DNA of 64,000 nt from JAGDMJ01 sp963809695 (lineage in GTDB: Bacteria > Bacteroidota > Ignavibacteria > UBA10030 > UBA6906), in the NCBI GenBank assembly GCA_963809695.1, contig CAWEKI010000007.1, forward strand, positions 62,001-126,000, given 5' to 3'. Below are positions 9,784 through 18,242 of this stretch, in pieces. The translations under genes were made by a program, and so were the position numbers. Position 1 is the stretch's first letter, and every line of letters begins with the position of its first letter. The notes under the pieces were generated by a model. It was not told the origin of the DNA. It saw only the letters and a program-made list of their open reading frames with translations, and made no database searches.

Positions 9784-10323
9784 CTATGATACTTCTTCCA
9801 CGATAAGCTCGCTCCCGACGATGCTCACGACCTTGACGGTCCGCCCTTTCGGAATATCCTTGCCTTCGGCAGACTTGGCCAGGTACGTCATATATTGCCC
9901 GGCGACATTCAGGCTCACTTCCCCGCTTCCCCCTGGCGCGATGCCTGTTTGGACAATCCCTATCTGGCCAATCGCGGAAGATGTCTGAACGAGGGATGAC
10001 GCTTGCTGCTTGTAGATAATATCCAGGAGGAGGTACATCACCAGTGACAAAACGATACCGATGCCCAGACCGATTAACGAGGCGATCAGGTAATCCGCGC
10101 CATACAGCCGTGCGATGGCCCCGGCCGCACCGAAACCCATCGTGAGAGTCGCTATGACCTTCACTGAAAAGAAGCTGATCGTCGGCTCCATGTCATGTCC
10201 GATGTCATGACCGTCCACGCCATGGCCGGCATCGCCATGGTCGGCATCATGGTCATGGCCGAACAGAAATGACCCGGCAATAAGAATGAACGAACCGAGG
10301 GCTATTGCGAGAAAGATAAGCAC
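9784..10323 (-). CDS. NfeD-like membrane protein with His/Asp-rich loop
   Basis: From the GTG at 10323 the protein is 179 residues. GGGAG lies seven bases upstream of this GTG, so it is preferred over the longer reading frame starting at 10419, which would add an uncharacteristic 32-residue leader. It has a first membrane helix, then a His/Asp/Gly-rich loop (about residues 23-45), then two to three membrane helices and a C-terminal OB-fold-like domain (about 115-179). Proteins of the NfeD family work with SPFH/flotillin proteins, and the flotillin gene is next. The His/Asp-rich loop is not a general feature of the family and could bind metal (inference). Confidence 0.8.
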   Translation of the reverse strand: MLIFLAIALGSFILIAGSFLFGHDHDADHGDAGHGVDGHDIGHDMEPTISFFSVKVIATLTMGFGAAGAIARLYGADYLIASLIGLGIGIVLSLVMYLLLDIIYKQQASSLVQTSSAIGQIGIVQTGIAPGGSGEVSLNVAGQYMTYLAKSAEGKDIPKGRTVKVVSIVGSELIVEEVS

Positions 10324-10490
10324 GAGAGGTCTCCCAATTGTTCTTTGGCCAGGACCAGGAGAGAATTGCGCAGGAAAGAACTGCAGAAAAGCTGATGCAG
10401 GAATGTAGTTGAAATCCAAGTTGATTGCAAGGTGCCTGATGGTGCTCTCTGCTGAACGGCCAAAAATATAACGTTTTTCTTGATTTCTAT

Positions 10491-10519
10491 TTGACCCGAA
10501 CGGCGCGATTTCCTATTAT
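10491..10519 (+). promoter_or_regulatory. Sigma-70-like promoter of the TrpB2 gene
   Basis: TTGACC (10491-10496) is followed after exactly 17 bp by TATTAT (10514-10519), about 40 bp before the ATG of the TrpB2 gene. This is a good match to the -35/-10 consensus. FCB-group bacteria often use other promoter motifs, so this remains a prediction. Confidence 0.5.
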
Positions 10520-10559
10520 AGAACATACCCCATTCTTTCCCATCCCAAAGGAACGATAC

Positions 10560-11927
10560 ATGAGTGAGCGCACGCGTTTCCTCCTCGACGAGACCAAGAT
10601 GCCCAAGGCATGGTACAACATCAACGCAGATATGCCTGTACCGCCGCAGCCGGTGCTGCATCCTGCCACGCTGAAACCGGTAACGCCGGACTTTCTGGGT
10701 GTGCTGTTTCCCATGAGCATCATCATGCAGGAAGTGAGCCAAGACCGGTGGATTGAGATTCCGGAGCCAGTCCGGGACATTTACCGGCTCTGGCGTCCCA
10801 CACCGATGTGCAGGGCAATCCGGCTCGAGAAGGCACTGGACACTCCCGCCCATATCTACTACAAATATGAGGGAGCCAGCCCCGTCGGTTCACACAAACC
10901 AAACACCGCCGTCGCTCAAGCATTCTACAACAAGGAAGCGGGAACGAAGGCGATGACGACAGAAACAGGAGCGGGCCAGTGGGGGACGGCGCTCGCGATG
11001 GCCTGCAATTTCTTCGGCATGGGCCTTGAGGTCTACATGGTCAATGTCTCCTACCATCAGAAGCCCTACCGGCGGGTCGTTATGGAGAATTATGGGGCAT
11101 CGGTGTACTCAAGTCCGAGCAAACAGACACACTATGGGCGGAGGCTTCTTGAGGTGGATCCTGCATCGCCCGGCTCACTGGGCATTGCTATCTCGGAAGC
11201 CGTGGAGGCCGCCGCAACGTCGAACGGCGGCAAGAAATATGGCATCGGATCCGTGCTCGGACACGTGTTGCTTCACCAGACCGTGATTGGCCTGGAGTCG
11301 CTGGATCAGATGGAAATGGCCGGGGAATACCCGGACATTGTGATCGCTTGCGCGGGAGGCGGGTCAAACTTCGCCGGGTTCGCATTTCCTTTCATTCACA
11401 AGAATCTCAAGGAAGGGAAACAAACCCGCATCATCGCGGTCGAGCCGGCATCATGCCCCAGCCTCACCAAGGGAAAGTACACCTTCGACTACGGCGATAC
11501 GGCTGCGATGGCGCCGGTGGTGAAGATGTATACGCTCGGGCACACGTTTATCCCTCCGGGGATTCATGCGGGCGGTTTGCGCTATCACGGAATGGCTCCC
11601 AGCGTCAGCGCGCTCGTTGACCATGGAGACATCGAGGCTCGCGCGGTGAAGCAGATCGAGACTTTCCAGGCGGCAGTGGCTTTCTCACGCGCCGAGGGGG
11701 TCATCCCGGCGCCGGAATCCGCGCATGCCATCCGCGTGGCCATCGATGAAGCACTCCGGTGCAAGGCGGAGGGAACCAAGAAAGTGATCGCCTTCAACCT
11801 TTCCGGACACGGGCACTTCGATATGAGCGCCTACGATGCCTACCACCGGGGAGAGCTGGTCGACTACGAGTATCCGATCCATATGGTAGAAGAGGCTATG
11901 CAGCATCTTCCCAAGGTAGGCGCTTAA
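10560..11927 (+). CDS. trpB2: Tryptophan synthase beta chain, TrpB2 type
   Basis: This 455-residue PLP enzyme would condense indole and serine to tryptophan. The PLP lysine lies in GSHKPNTA (K113), followed by ETGAGQWG and, later, the phosphate-binding CAGGGSNFAG. The long N-terminal extension (RWIEIPEPVRDIYRLWRPTP region) and the lack of a neighbouring trpA distinguish the TrpB2 subfamily from TrpB1. The ATG at 10560 has AAAGGAA seven bases upstream and is preferred over an in-frame start at 10491, which would overlap the promoter. The gene stands alone and is divergent from the nfeD operon. Confidence 0.93.
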   Translation: MSERTRFLLDETKMPKAWYNINADMPVPPQPVLHPATLKPVTPDFLGVLFPMSIIMQEVSQDRWIEIPEPVRDIYRLWRPTPMCRAIRLEKALDTPAHIYYKYEGASPVGSHKPNTAVAQAFYNKEAGTKAMTTETGAGQWGTALAMACNFFGMGLEVYMVNVSYHQKPYRRVVMENYGASVYSSPSKQTHYGRRLLEVDPASPGSLGIAISEAVEAAATSNGGKKYGIGSVLGHVLLHQTVIGLESLDQMEMAGEYPDIVIACAGGGSNFAGFAFPFIHKNLKEGKQTRIIAVEPASCPSLTKGKYTFDYGDTAAMAPVVKMYTLGHTFIPPGIHAGGLRYHGMAPSVSALVDHGDIEARAVKQIETFQAAVAFSRAEGVIPAPESAHAIRVAIDEALRCKAEGTKKVIAFNLSGHGHFDMSAYDAYHRGELVDYEYPIHMVEEAMQHLPKVGA

Positions 11928-11935
11928 TAAACGTG

Positions 11936-12060
11936 GTTCCTAATTCATCGTTCCCAATTCATAGGTTCGATATTCAAAGTTCATGCGTTCGCTGTTCGAA
12001 TAACAAACGACAAACCTTGAACAGGCGAATGATGATTTGGGAACCTTGAATTGGGAATAA
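11936..12060 (+). repeat. Heptad-periodic inverted repeat region
   Basis: The gap after the TrpB2 gene consists of short units containing TTC about every seven bases (arm 1, about 11936-12000). Units containing GAA at the same period follow (arm 2, about 12003-12060), so the arms are complementary in consensus and could fold into a long imperfect hairpin. No gene is visible. It resembles the more regular repeat at 24788-25006. Confidence 0.55.
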
Positions 12061-12077
12061 TTCAGGGAAAGCAATGC

Positions 12078-13241
12078 TCAGCTCCGATCCATGTTCAACC
12101 CAGAGGCGGCCGTCGAGACAAGGACGGCCGCCGCCGTTAAGAGCATGGCAAGCGCGAGCAAGCTGGCCGTGAACGTGCCGGTGAGGCTAAAGGAATAACC
12201 TGCAAGTATCGGTGCGCCGGCAGCAAGGATGTTGGCCGAGAACAGGACGCCGTACACCTGTCCAACATGTTCGCGCCCCCAGATTCTCGCCACGGATGAG
12301 GCATAGACCACGAGGACGCCGCCGTAATTGAACCCGGCGAGGAGTGCAAACACGAGGTACCCCTCCTCTGACCTGAGCAGCCAGACCCCGGCCGCGGCCA
12401 CGACAGCTTGCAGCAGCAGATTTAACCGGACTACGGCGGCTGAACGGACCTTGTCGAAAACGGCCCCCCAGGCAAGACGTCCGGCCGCGTTGGCAAGTGC
12501 AAAGAACGAAACCGCCATGATCCCGACCTGCGATGCCTCTGCAGGTGACAGATCCTTCAAATTCGCGTTCACCGCGAACCCCGCTGCGAGCCCGGCAATC
12601 ATCGCCAGGAACAGGATCTGAAATTCTCTTCGGCCGGCGAACGCAGAAAGTGGGAGCTGCGGGATGCCCCTTTCTTTGAATTCCTTCGCGAACTCCATCG
12701 CAAATCCTGCAAGCGGTACCAGCACAAGGAATGCTCCGCCCAGCAAGGCGAAGGCCATGAACGGGCTGAATCCTGACGCGAAGACGAGCAGCCCCGCAAT
12801 CTGCCCCACCAGAGCCGCGCCACCTCCGAATCCTGCCACGGCAATCCCGGTGACCAGCCCCTTCCGCTCAGGGAACCATTGGACGCAGACAGCGATCGGG
12901 ACCACGTAGGCCAGCCCAACCCCGAGACCAGCAAGGAGACCGATGCCAAGCACAGTGAAACCGAAATGGTATGTACCCAGCGAAGCAACAAGCCAGCCGA
13001 CGCCAAAGAGCAGCCCTCCTGATATGGCACATCGGCGCGGGCCCAGGAGACGAAGAAATGTCCCGGACAGGATCATCGTGGCGGGGAATGCAAAGTAAAA
13101 AACCGAGAAGGGCAGCTGAACAAGTCCTTGCGATAACCCGGTGATCTCACGAATGGGCTTGACAAAGACGGACCAGGAATAGGTTGCCCCCAGACACATC
13201 TGCATCACCAGAGCGCTGACAAGGATCAAGTACCGCTTCAC
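12078..13241 (-). CDS. MFS transporter, oxalate/formate antiporter-like
   Basis: This 387-residue protein has 12 predicted membrane helices in two halves. The N-terminal region (LGATYSWSVFVKPIRE) and the G-x-x-L/G-R-R-like loop after helix 2 are typical of the OFA group of the major facilitator superfamily. The substrate, probably a small organic anion, cannot be told. Its start overlaps the stop of the upstream SpoIIE-type phosphatase gene by 4 bp, so the two are translationally coupled. Confidence 0.85.
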   Translation of the reverse strand: MKRYLILVSALVMQMCLGATYSWSVFVKPIREITGLSQGLVQLPFSVFYFAFPATMILSGTFLRLLGPRRCAISGGLLFGVGWLVASLGTYHFGFTVLGIGLLAGLGVGLAYVVPIAVCVQWFPERKGLVTGIAVAGFGGGAALVGQIAGLLVFASGFSPFMAFALLGGAFLVLVPLAGFAMEFAKEFKERGIPQLPLSAFAGRREFQILFLAMIAGLAAGFAVNANLKDLSPAEASQVGIMAVSFFALANAAGRLAWGAVFDKVRSAAVVRLNLLLQAVVAAAGVWLLRSEEGYLVFALLAGFNYGGVLVVYASSVARIWGREHVGQVYGVLFSANILAAGAPILAGYSFSLTGTFTASLLALAMLLTAAAVLVSTAASGLNMDRS

Positions 13242-14491
13242 GCGGGGGCTCCTCCCTTGATGCGCACACAGACGAGCGAGACGTCATCTTCATATCCAGC
13301 GGGACCCCCGGCAAATTGCCGGAGCTCCTCGAGAAGACCCGTGACGATCTCCAGGGGAGTCCCTTCACTCTTGGAGAGACGCTGGGGCAATCCTTCGCCG
13401 AACTGCTCTCCCGAGGAGTTTGTCGCTTCCAGCAATCCGTCGGTGTACAACAGCAGGAGATCGCCTGCCTGGTAACGTACCGTTATGGCGCCTGAGAATG
13501 AAGCATCCTGCCGCATTCCAAGCGCCAGGTTCCTGGAGCGCAAAGGGGTCACGACGCGCGTTTTCTCAGCGCGATGGAACACTGGAGGATGGCCCGCAGT
13601 GGCAAGCGTGATGGCGCTCGTTGACGAATCGATCAAACCATACGCGAACGTCACAAATGTCTTCTCATCGGAAACCTCATAGACCACCTTGTTGAGATTG
13701 CTCAGCACAGATTCCGGATCCCTTTCATGGTTGAGCTGCAAATGCAGTGCGCTCTTTGTCATCGCCGAAAGGATCCCTGCCCCCACCCCATGCCCGGTCA
13801 CATCGGCTATCGCCAGGGCAACCTGGCCATTGGTCAGTGGAATGATGTCATAGTAGTCGCCTCCTACCTCCCCCGCCGGGAGTGTGGCGCCATAAATGGA
13901 ACAGGCTGGCGAATCAAACGGCGCTTTGGGCAAAAGGGATTGTTGTATGCCCTGGGCGATGCGCACTTCCGCCTCCAGGCGGGCACGGCGCCTGATCTCC
14001 CCGCGGATCACCGAGATGAACATCACATACCCCGTCACCAGCAGGGCGATAATAGCTATCCCAATAATCCCCCGCTGCACGTAGACCGCGTCAAGTTCCG
14101 CAGCGGTCAACACGGCACCGCTGCTGGAGGCGACGGAGGATGAATGGTCCTGAACCGGCCCCCCAAGGCGGACGCGGAACCCGTCATGTTCGGTGACGAC
14201 AAAACTAATCCCACCACCATTGAGGAACATGATGCCGTTCCAGAAGACAATCACGATGACAGTGATCCACCATCGGCGGCGGCCGAAGAGGATGATGCAG
14301 GCGGGCAAGCTGCCCGCAGCCACAGCCTGGATAATCACGAAAGGCCAGGCAAAGACGCGAATCGATGATTCGATCAGGATGGAAACCAACCCCAGCGCAC
14401 TGAACATCAAGAATGCGGCGAAGCTGAAACGCAGCAGCGCCGGAAGCGACATTTCTCTCCAGAACTTGACGGCGTTGATCTTACGTGGCAT
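13238..14491 (-). CDS. Membrane SpoIIE/RsbU-type serine phosphatase
   Basis: This 417-residue protein has an N-terminal membrane region of about three helices (residues 15-95), an extracytoplasmic segment and a further helix (about 130-150). A linker helix (ARLEAEVRIAQGIQQSLLP) leads to a PP2C-type SpoIIE catalytic domain (about 185-412). Metal-site motifs are visible as GGDYYD, DVTGHGVGAG and the final GYEDDVSLV. Such enzymes usually dephosphorylate anti-sigma-factor antagonists. No partner kinase or STAS protein is encoded nearby; the coupled gene is an MFS transporter. Confidence 0.9.
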   Translation of the reverse strand: MPRKINAVKFWREMSLPALLRFSFAAFLMFSALGLVSILIESSIRVFAWPFVIIQAVAAGSLPACIILFGRRRWWITVIVIVFWNGIMFLNGGGISFVVTEHDGFRVRLGGPVQDHSSSVASSSGAVLTAAELDAVYVQRGIIGIAIIALLVTGYVMFISVIRGEIRRRARLEAEVRIAQGIQQSLLPKAPFDSPACSIYGATLPAGEVGGDYYDIIPLTNGQVALAIADVTGHGVGAGILSAMTKSALHLQLNHERDPESVLSNLNKVVYEVSDEKTFVTFAYGLIDSSTSAITLATAGHPPVFHRAEKTRVVTPLRSRNLALGMRQDASFSGAITVRYQAGDLLLLYTDGLLEATNSSGEQFGEGLPQRLSKSEGTPLEIVTGLLEELRQFAGGPAGYEDDVSLVCVRIKGGAPA

Positions 14492-14643
14492 GCGGGCATT
14501 CCTTCTGCAGGTAACGGCTCAATATACTGAACTATTGACGGAAGGCGCAAATTCTTCTGTCTTCGGGAACACGCCTCACCGCAGCGTATCGGATTCGTGA
14601 GACATTGAAAAGATGGCCCATTCCCATATGTAGATGAAATGCC

Positions 14644-14671
14644 GAAGGCCCGGATTCCAGACCGGGCCTTC
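14644..14671 (-). terminator. Stem-loop after the methyltransferase gene
   Basis: A perfect 10-bp GC-rich stem (14644-14653 with 14662-14671) with an 8-base loop lies 25 bp beyond the stop of the minus-strand gene ending at 14696. It has no clear T-run, so intrinsic termination is only probable. Confidence 0.5.
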
Positions 14672-14695
14672 GTGCCATTTTCCAGATTTCAGAGG

Positions 14696-15624
14696 CTAAC
14701 CACGGACAAGTTCTCCTAACGGCCCTTCTTTATTCGTGGTCACGTCCACCGCCTTCATGTCCTCGATCAGCTTGAGGCGGTCCTTTCCTCCCACGTACGT
14801 GAGCTTGCCTTCACGGTCAAGTGATTCCCGGTGTTGGCTTTCGACGTATCCTTCTTTCGCGGTAAACTTGCGCAAATCATGGGAGAGATCCTTTCGGACG
14901 AAGAAGGCATTGACACCTGAACTCGTAGAGCCAACAAAGTCATATCCTTTCTTTTCAGCGAGGAAGCAAAACGCTGCAAGAGAGGCTCCGAAGAAAAGGT
15001 CGGAATAGTGTGCGTTTCTCCGTACGAACTTCGGATCATACGGCACGCTTACGGCATGGTCTGAACCAAAAACGCTGTTGTATTCACATATAACGATGCG
15101 GGGTTGAACGATGTCTATGGCTTCCCACAGCCAGTAATCATTCCCATCCACGTCGATGCTCAGGAGCCCGATATCACCGACAAACCCGGCGTCCTCAAAG
15201 ATTTTGTTGATGCTCTCTCGGGTAATAAATTGACACACCGCGGTGAGATTGTACCTTCTGTAAACATCTTCATCGTGTTGGATGTAGTTGACATACCGGG
15301 GATTTCCTTCGATCACCAGGCCACGCCAGTTGTCGTTCATGAGAAGGAATCTGGTGTTCGACTCAAAATAATAGCCCACGCCAAATTCAATGAATGACCG
15401 GTTCGGGGGGGGGGGATTCTGTTGATCAAATACTGGATAATTCCATCCTCACCCCATTGAGAGAAGACCTGAAACTCAACGTCTCGCAAAGATTGCGCCG
15501 TGCCTAGTGAGCGGATACGCTCAATGTGCATTTTTGCCAATAGAAAGGAATTGACTTCTGCTTGATACGCACCAGCCAGAATCCTGCGCAGTCTCCGCTC
15601 AATCTTGTTGAGCAGTAAATTCAT
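14696..15624 (-). CDS. FkbM-like methyltransferase, frame broken at a C11 tract
   Basis: Two reading frames together make one protein. The first starts at the ATG at 15624 (GGGAG six bases upstream) and runs to QWGEDGIIQYLINRIPPP. The second resumes with NRSFIEFGVGYYFESNTRFLL and continues to 14696. They are split by a run of eleven Gs on the plus strand (15405-15415). With 9 or 12 bases in the run the frame would be restored, giving about 308-309 residues. The E-F-G and ESNTRFLL region, then VIEGNP and SIDVDGND, match FkbM-type SAM methyltransferases common in surface-glycan loci. It is either phase-variable and currently off, or a homopolymer sequencing error. Confidence 0.75.
15405..15415. 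repeat. G11/C11 homopolymer tract inside the FkbM-like gene
   Basis: Eleven consecutive Gs on the plus strand (C11 on the coding strand) sit exactly where the FkbM-like reading frame breaks. A tract length of 9 or 12 restores the frame. Slipped-strand mispairing at such tracts is a classic phase-variation mechanism, and such tracts are also error-prone in sequencing. Confidence 0.9.
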
Positions 15625-15844
15625 CACTGTCTCCCGAAATGTGAGTTGAATATTGATGTACGGGTAAAAAGAGACAGCCGCATTATAAGAAAAAATATTG
15701 CTGATTGAAAGAGTAATAGAGTCTGACATCTTGCATGATAAGCTGGATTGGGTCAACACAGGAGAGAGTGTGGTTTCTCTTGCGGAAAGTTGATATATTC
15801 AGCATCAAAGAAATCGTGACGATAACCGCCACCAGAAAACGGAA

Positions 15845-16738
15845 GTGCAATTGAATCCTCCTGAGTCACTAACCCACCAGCATCTCGTCGCTGTCATGAA
15901 CACGATACTCGCCCACAAGACAGAGCGCACGACGCCGGTGAGCATCCTCGACATGGGCTGTGGAAACGGTCACCTTATGGATTTCGTACTGTCTACGCTT
16001 TCTGAGCTGAGACCAGAATTTTGTTTCCTTGTTTATGGGCTGGATGTCAACGATTGGGGTGGCGACTTTGAACAGAATAGTGCTCGCACGCGCTCCTATC
16101 TCGAGTCAAAACATCCCACCCTACCATGGGATGAAAGGCTCAAATTTGTTTCCATGAGGGAAAAGTGGCCATTCAACGATAATCAGTTTGATTTCGTCAT
16201 ATCGAATCAGGTGATGGAGCATGTGAAAGACCATGACCTGGTATTCTCCGAAGTCCGTCGTACCCTGAAGAAAGATGGTGCTTCGATCCACCTCTTTCCA
16301 TTGAGAGAGTCCTTCTGGGAAGGCCATGTGTACATGCCTCTGGTACACAAAGCCCTTAACTATGACAAGATGGTCTTTCTGATGCACACCTTTGCTCGGA
16401 TGGGCTTCACGAAGCGCTATCGTCTCAATCGGGACAAATACGGGTGGAGATCGCTCAGGGAATTCGCGGAGGATATGTCCGTGGTAATCCTCTCGGAAAC
16501 CAATTACCTGACCTATCGGCAATTTTTGAGAGTGGCAAAAAGGCAAGGGCTGGCGATCTCGTTCCGGTTCACGAAGAACTACTTTTCCAGCAAGCTGCTC
16601 TCGTATTTCGGCCGAAGACCATACATCTACGGAAGAGGTTGGGCCATCCCTGATTTCCTGGCGTTCTTTTTCTGCAAACATCTCTCGAGCGTAACACTGG
16701 TTCTCAGGAAGTTTGAGCGGAGAGATGCGTTGCACTAG
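15845..16738 (+). CDS. Class I SAM-dependent methyltransferase
   Basis: This 297-residue protein has the SAM-binding motif I as LDMGCGNGHL (about residues 35-45), an acidic residue ending strand 2 (YGLDVNDWG) and the later FDFVISNQVMEHV motif. This is the layout of Methyltransf_11/25-type enzymes. A C-terminal basic and hydrophobic region (about 240-290) may contact membrane or lipid-linked glycan. The GTG start has only a weak ribosome-binding site; the ATG at 15897 is an alternative. The gene is divergent from the FkbM-like gene and convergent with the next methyltransferase. The substrate is unknown. Confidence 0.82.
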   Translation: MQLNPPESLTHQHLVAVMNTILAHKTERTTPVSILDMGCGNGHLMDFVLSTLSELRPEFCFLVYGLDVNDWGGDFEQNSARTRSYLESKHPTLPWDERLKFVSMREKWPFNDNQFDFVISNQVMEHVKDHDLVFSEVRRTLKKDGASIHLFPLRESFWEGHVYMPLVHKALNYDKMVFLMHTFARMGFTKRYRLNRDKYGWRSLREFAEDMSVVILSETNYLTYRQFLRVAKRQGLAISFRFTKNYFSSKLLSYFGRRPYIYGRGWAIPDFLAFFFCKHLSSVTLVLRKFERRDALH

Positions 16739-16842
16739 CCCAAACCAATGAGAGCTAGCACTTTTTGCTGGCTCTGTGTCGTTTTGTCCAAAGTTGCAAT
16801 GGTTTGATTCGATATGAAGAGTGGCGGCGCTAATCCCTCGGC

Positions 16843-17877
16843 TTATTTCTTTCTTGCCACTACCACTAGATTTGGGGCGAGGTAACCAACAGAACCAAGG
16901 CGAAGTAGCCGCTCTGCGCTCGACAACCTATAGGTTACTGTGCGCACAAGTTTTCTTCTCCAATCCATCATCATTGGTGTCGGGTATTGGTAGTAGCGTC
17001 CAACGTATTCGTGCCAATTGGGGATTTGGACAGGCGGGTCTACACCAATACGAAGCACCTCATATCCACCCTTGTGCAACATTGCCGTGAGCGTCTTGTC
17101 GCTGTAGTGCACGACGTGCTCGAAAGAATCCCATATGCCTTGTTCAGGATGACGCCCAGCCAGATTCAGCATCTTCTGTTTGAACATAGACCATTTTGCA
17201 TTGGGCACTTTCACGAAGAGTATTCCGTCCGGCTTGAGAAACCGCGCAGCTTGCCCAAGGAACGGGAGCGGTTCGGTGATATGTTCAAAAACATCTGAAA
17301 AGGTAACAACGTCAAATAATCCAACGTCGGCCGATAATTGATCCAAGAAACAGTTGTGGACCGTAAACCCGAGTTTTGTACAAATGTTTGCCTGTGCGGT
17401 TGCGGGCTCAACTCCCACCGCATCCCATCCTCGCTTCGTAGCATGTCGTAATATCATTCCGATGTTGCAGCCGACGTCAAGCAATCTGCCTTCCCTTTTG
17501 AACCGCTCGATCGTCGCCATTTCATGCTGATAGTTCGGGTCGCGATGATGAGGAGCTTTTCCCTCGAAAATTAGCCGCGCCTCTTCATAGATAGCTTCCG
17601 CATTACCCCAATAGGCCTTCTCAGGTTCCCGTACACGCGGAGAGGTATATATGAGTGAGCAAGAGAGACATTGAGAGATGCCAATAGAAACGTGCTCAGT
17701 GTAAACGCGCTTTCGCTTCTGGCCTCCGCACATTGGACACGGGACTTCGATGACTTCGTCAGGCAAGTAAGTATTCTTTTGAGTCCCACCATGCACAAAA
17801 TCAAATGACTCAGCAATCAATGGCACAGCAACCTCGGTTTGTAAGTGTTCTGGTGAGATAATAAAGGACGATTTCAA
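16843..17877 (-). CDS. Zinc-ribbon class I SAM methyltransferase
   Basis: This 344-residue protein begins with a zinc-ribbon-like CPMCGG (about residues 46-51) and CLSC (about 70-73) pair. A Methyltransf_23-type SAM domain follows, with LLDVGCNIGMILR, an acidic residue in VGVEPA, and DVVTFSDVFEHI. This arrangement is common among sugar or small-molecule methyltransferases in surface-polysaccharide loci. The annotated start is a TTG directly after a 12-base poly-G tract. A stop codon lies in frame just upstream, and no ATG occurs near the N-terminus, so the true start is uncertain. Confidence 0.8.
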   Translation of the reverse strand: MKSSFIISPEHLQTEVAVPLIAESFDFVHGGTQKNTYLPDEVIEVPCPMCGGQKRKRVYTEHVSIGISQCLSCSLIYTSPRVREPEKAYWGNAEAIYEEARLIFEGKAPHHRDPNYQHEMATIERFKREGRLLDVGCNIGMILRHATKRGWDAVGVEPATAQANICTKLGFTVHNCFLDQLSADVGLFDVVTFSDVFEHITEPLPFLGQAARFLKPDGILFVKVPNAKWSMFKQKMLNLAGRHPEQGIWDSFEHVVHYSDKTLTAMLHKGGYEVLRIGVDPPVQIPNWHEYVGRYYQYPTPMMMDWRRKLVRTVTYRLSSAERLLRLGSVGYLAPNLVVVARKK

Positions 17878-17905
17878 TATACGCCCCCCCCCCCCACAAA
17901 GTCAA
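17876..17905 (-). promoter_or_regulatory. Possible promoter with a poly-G spacer
   Basis: On the minus strand TTGACT (17900-17905) and TATATT (17876-17881) are separated by 18 bp, 12 of which are the G tract. A change of tract length would change the spacing. The -10 box overlaps the predicted TTG start codon, so either the start is further downstream or this is not the promoter. Confidence 0.3.
17884..17895. repeat. C12/G12 homopolymer tract upstream of the methyltransferase gene
   Basis: Twelve consecutive Cs on the plus strand (G12 on the strand of the gene) lie six bases upstream of the TTG start of the gene ending at 16843. It is the second such long G/C tract within 2.5 kb. Confidence 0.9.
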
Positions 17906-18159
17906 GGGGATCCCTTTGGCGGTCTACGGGAGAGTGGTAAGCAAAGTGCTGAGTGTTCTCTCCGCATTGTGCTCGTTCTTTTACAGATTTTTCAATCGAG
18001 TAGTCACTTAAGATATTCAGACGTGCCATGATCACCAGTTATTTCCGGACGAGCCCAAAACACGCTCTCGCGATGGGATCCGCTGCGAAAGCCCAAAGGG
18101 ACATTTGCTTGTGGCTGGTTATTGATAGATCGGCGGGGTTTTAGTATATTTGAGCGATT

Positions 18160-18242
18160 GGAGAGCTGGCAGAACGGCTATTGCACCAGTCTTGAAAACT
18201 GGCGCCCGCAAGGGCTTGGGGGTTCGAATCCCTCGCTCTCCG
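18160..18242 (+). tRNA. tRNA-Ser (anticodon TGA)
   Basis: The acceptor stem GGAGAGC (18160-18166) pairs with GCTCTCC (18235-18241), followed by discriminator G. The anticodon stem CCAGT/ACTGG encloses the loop CTTGAAA with anticodon TGA (18193-18195). A long variable arm (GCGCCCGCAAGGGC region) and the T-loop GGTTCGAATCC are present. The CCA end is not encoded. Confidence 0.95.

Noticed and set aside
15337..15759. A separate small gene upstream of the FkbM-like gene
   Set aside because: Its last codons after the homopolymer are out-of-frame readings of the methyltransferase. The N-terminal part fits as the start of that same protein.
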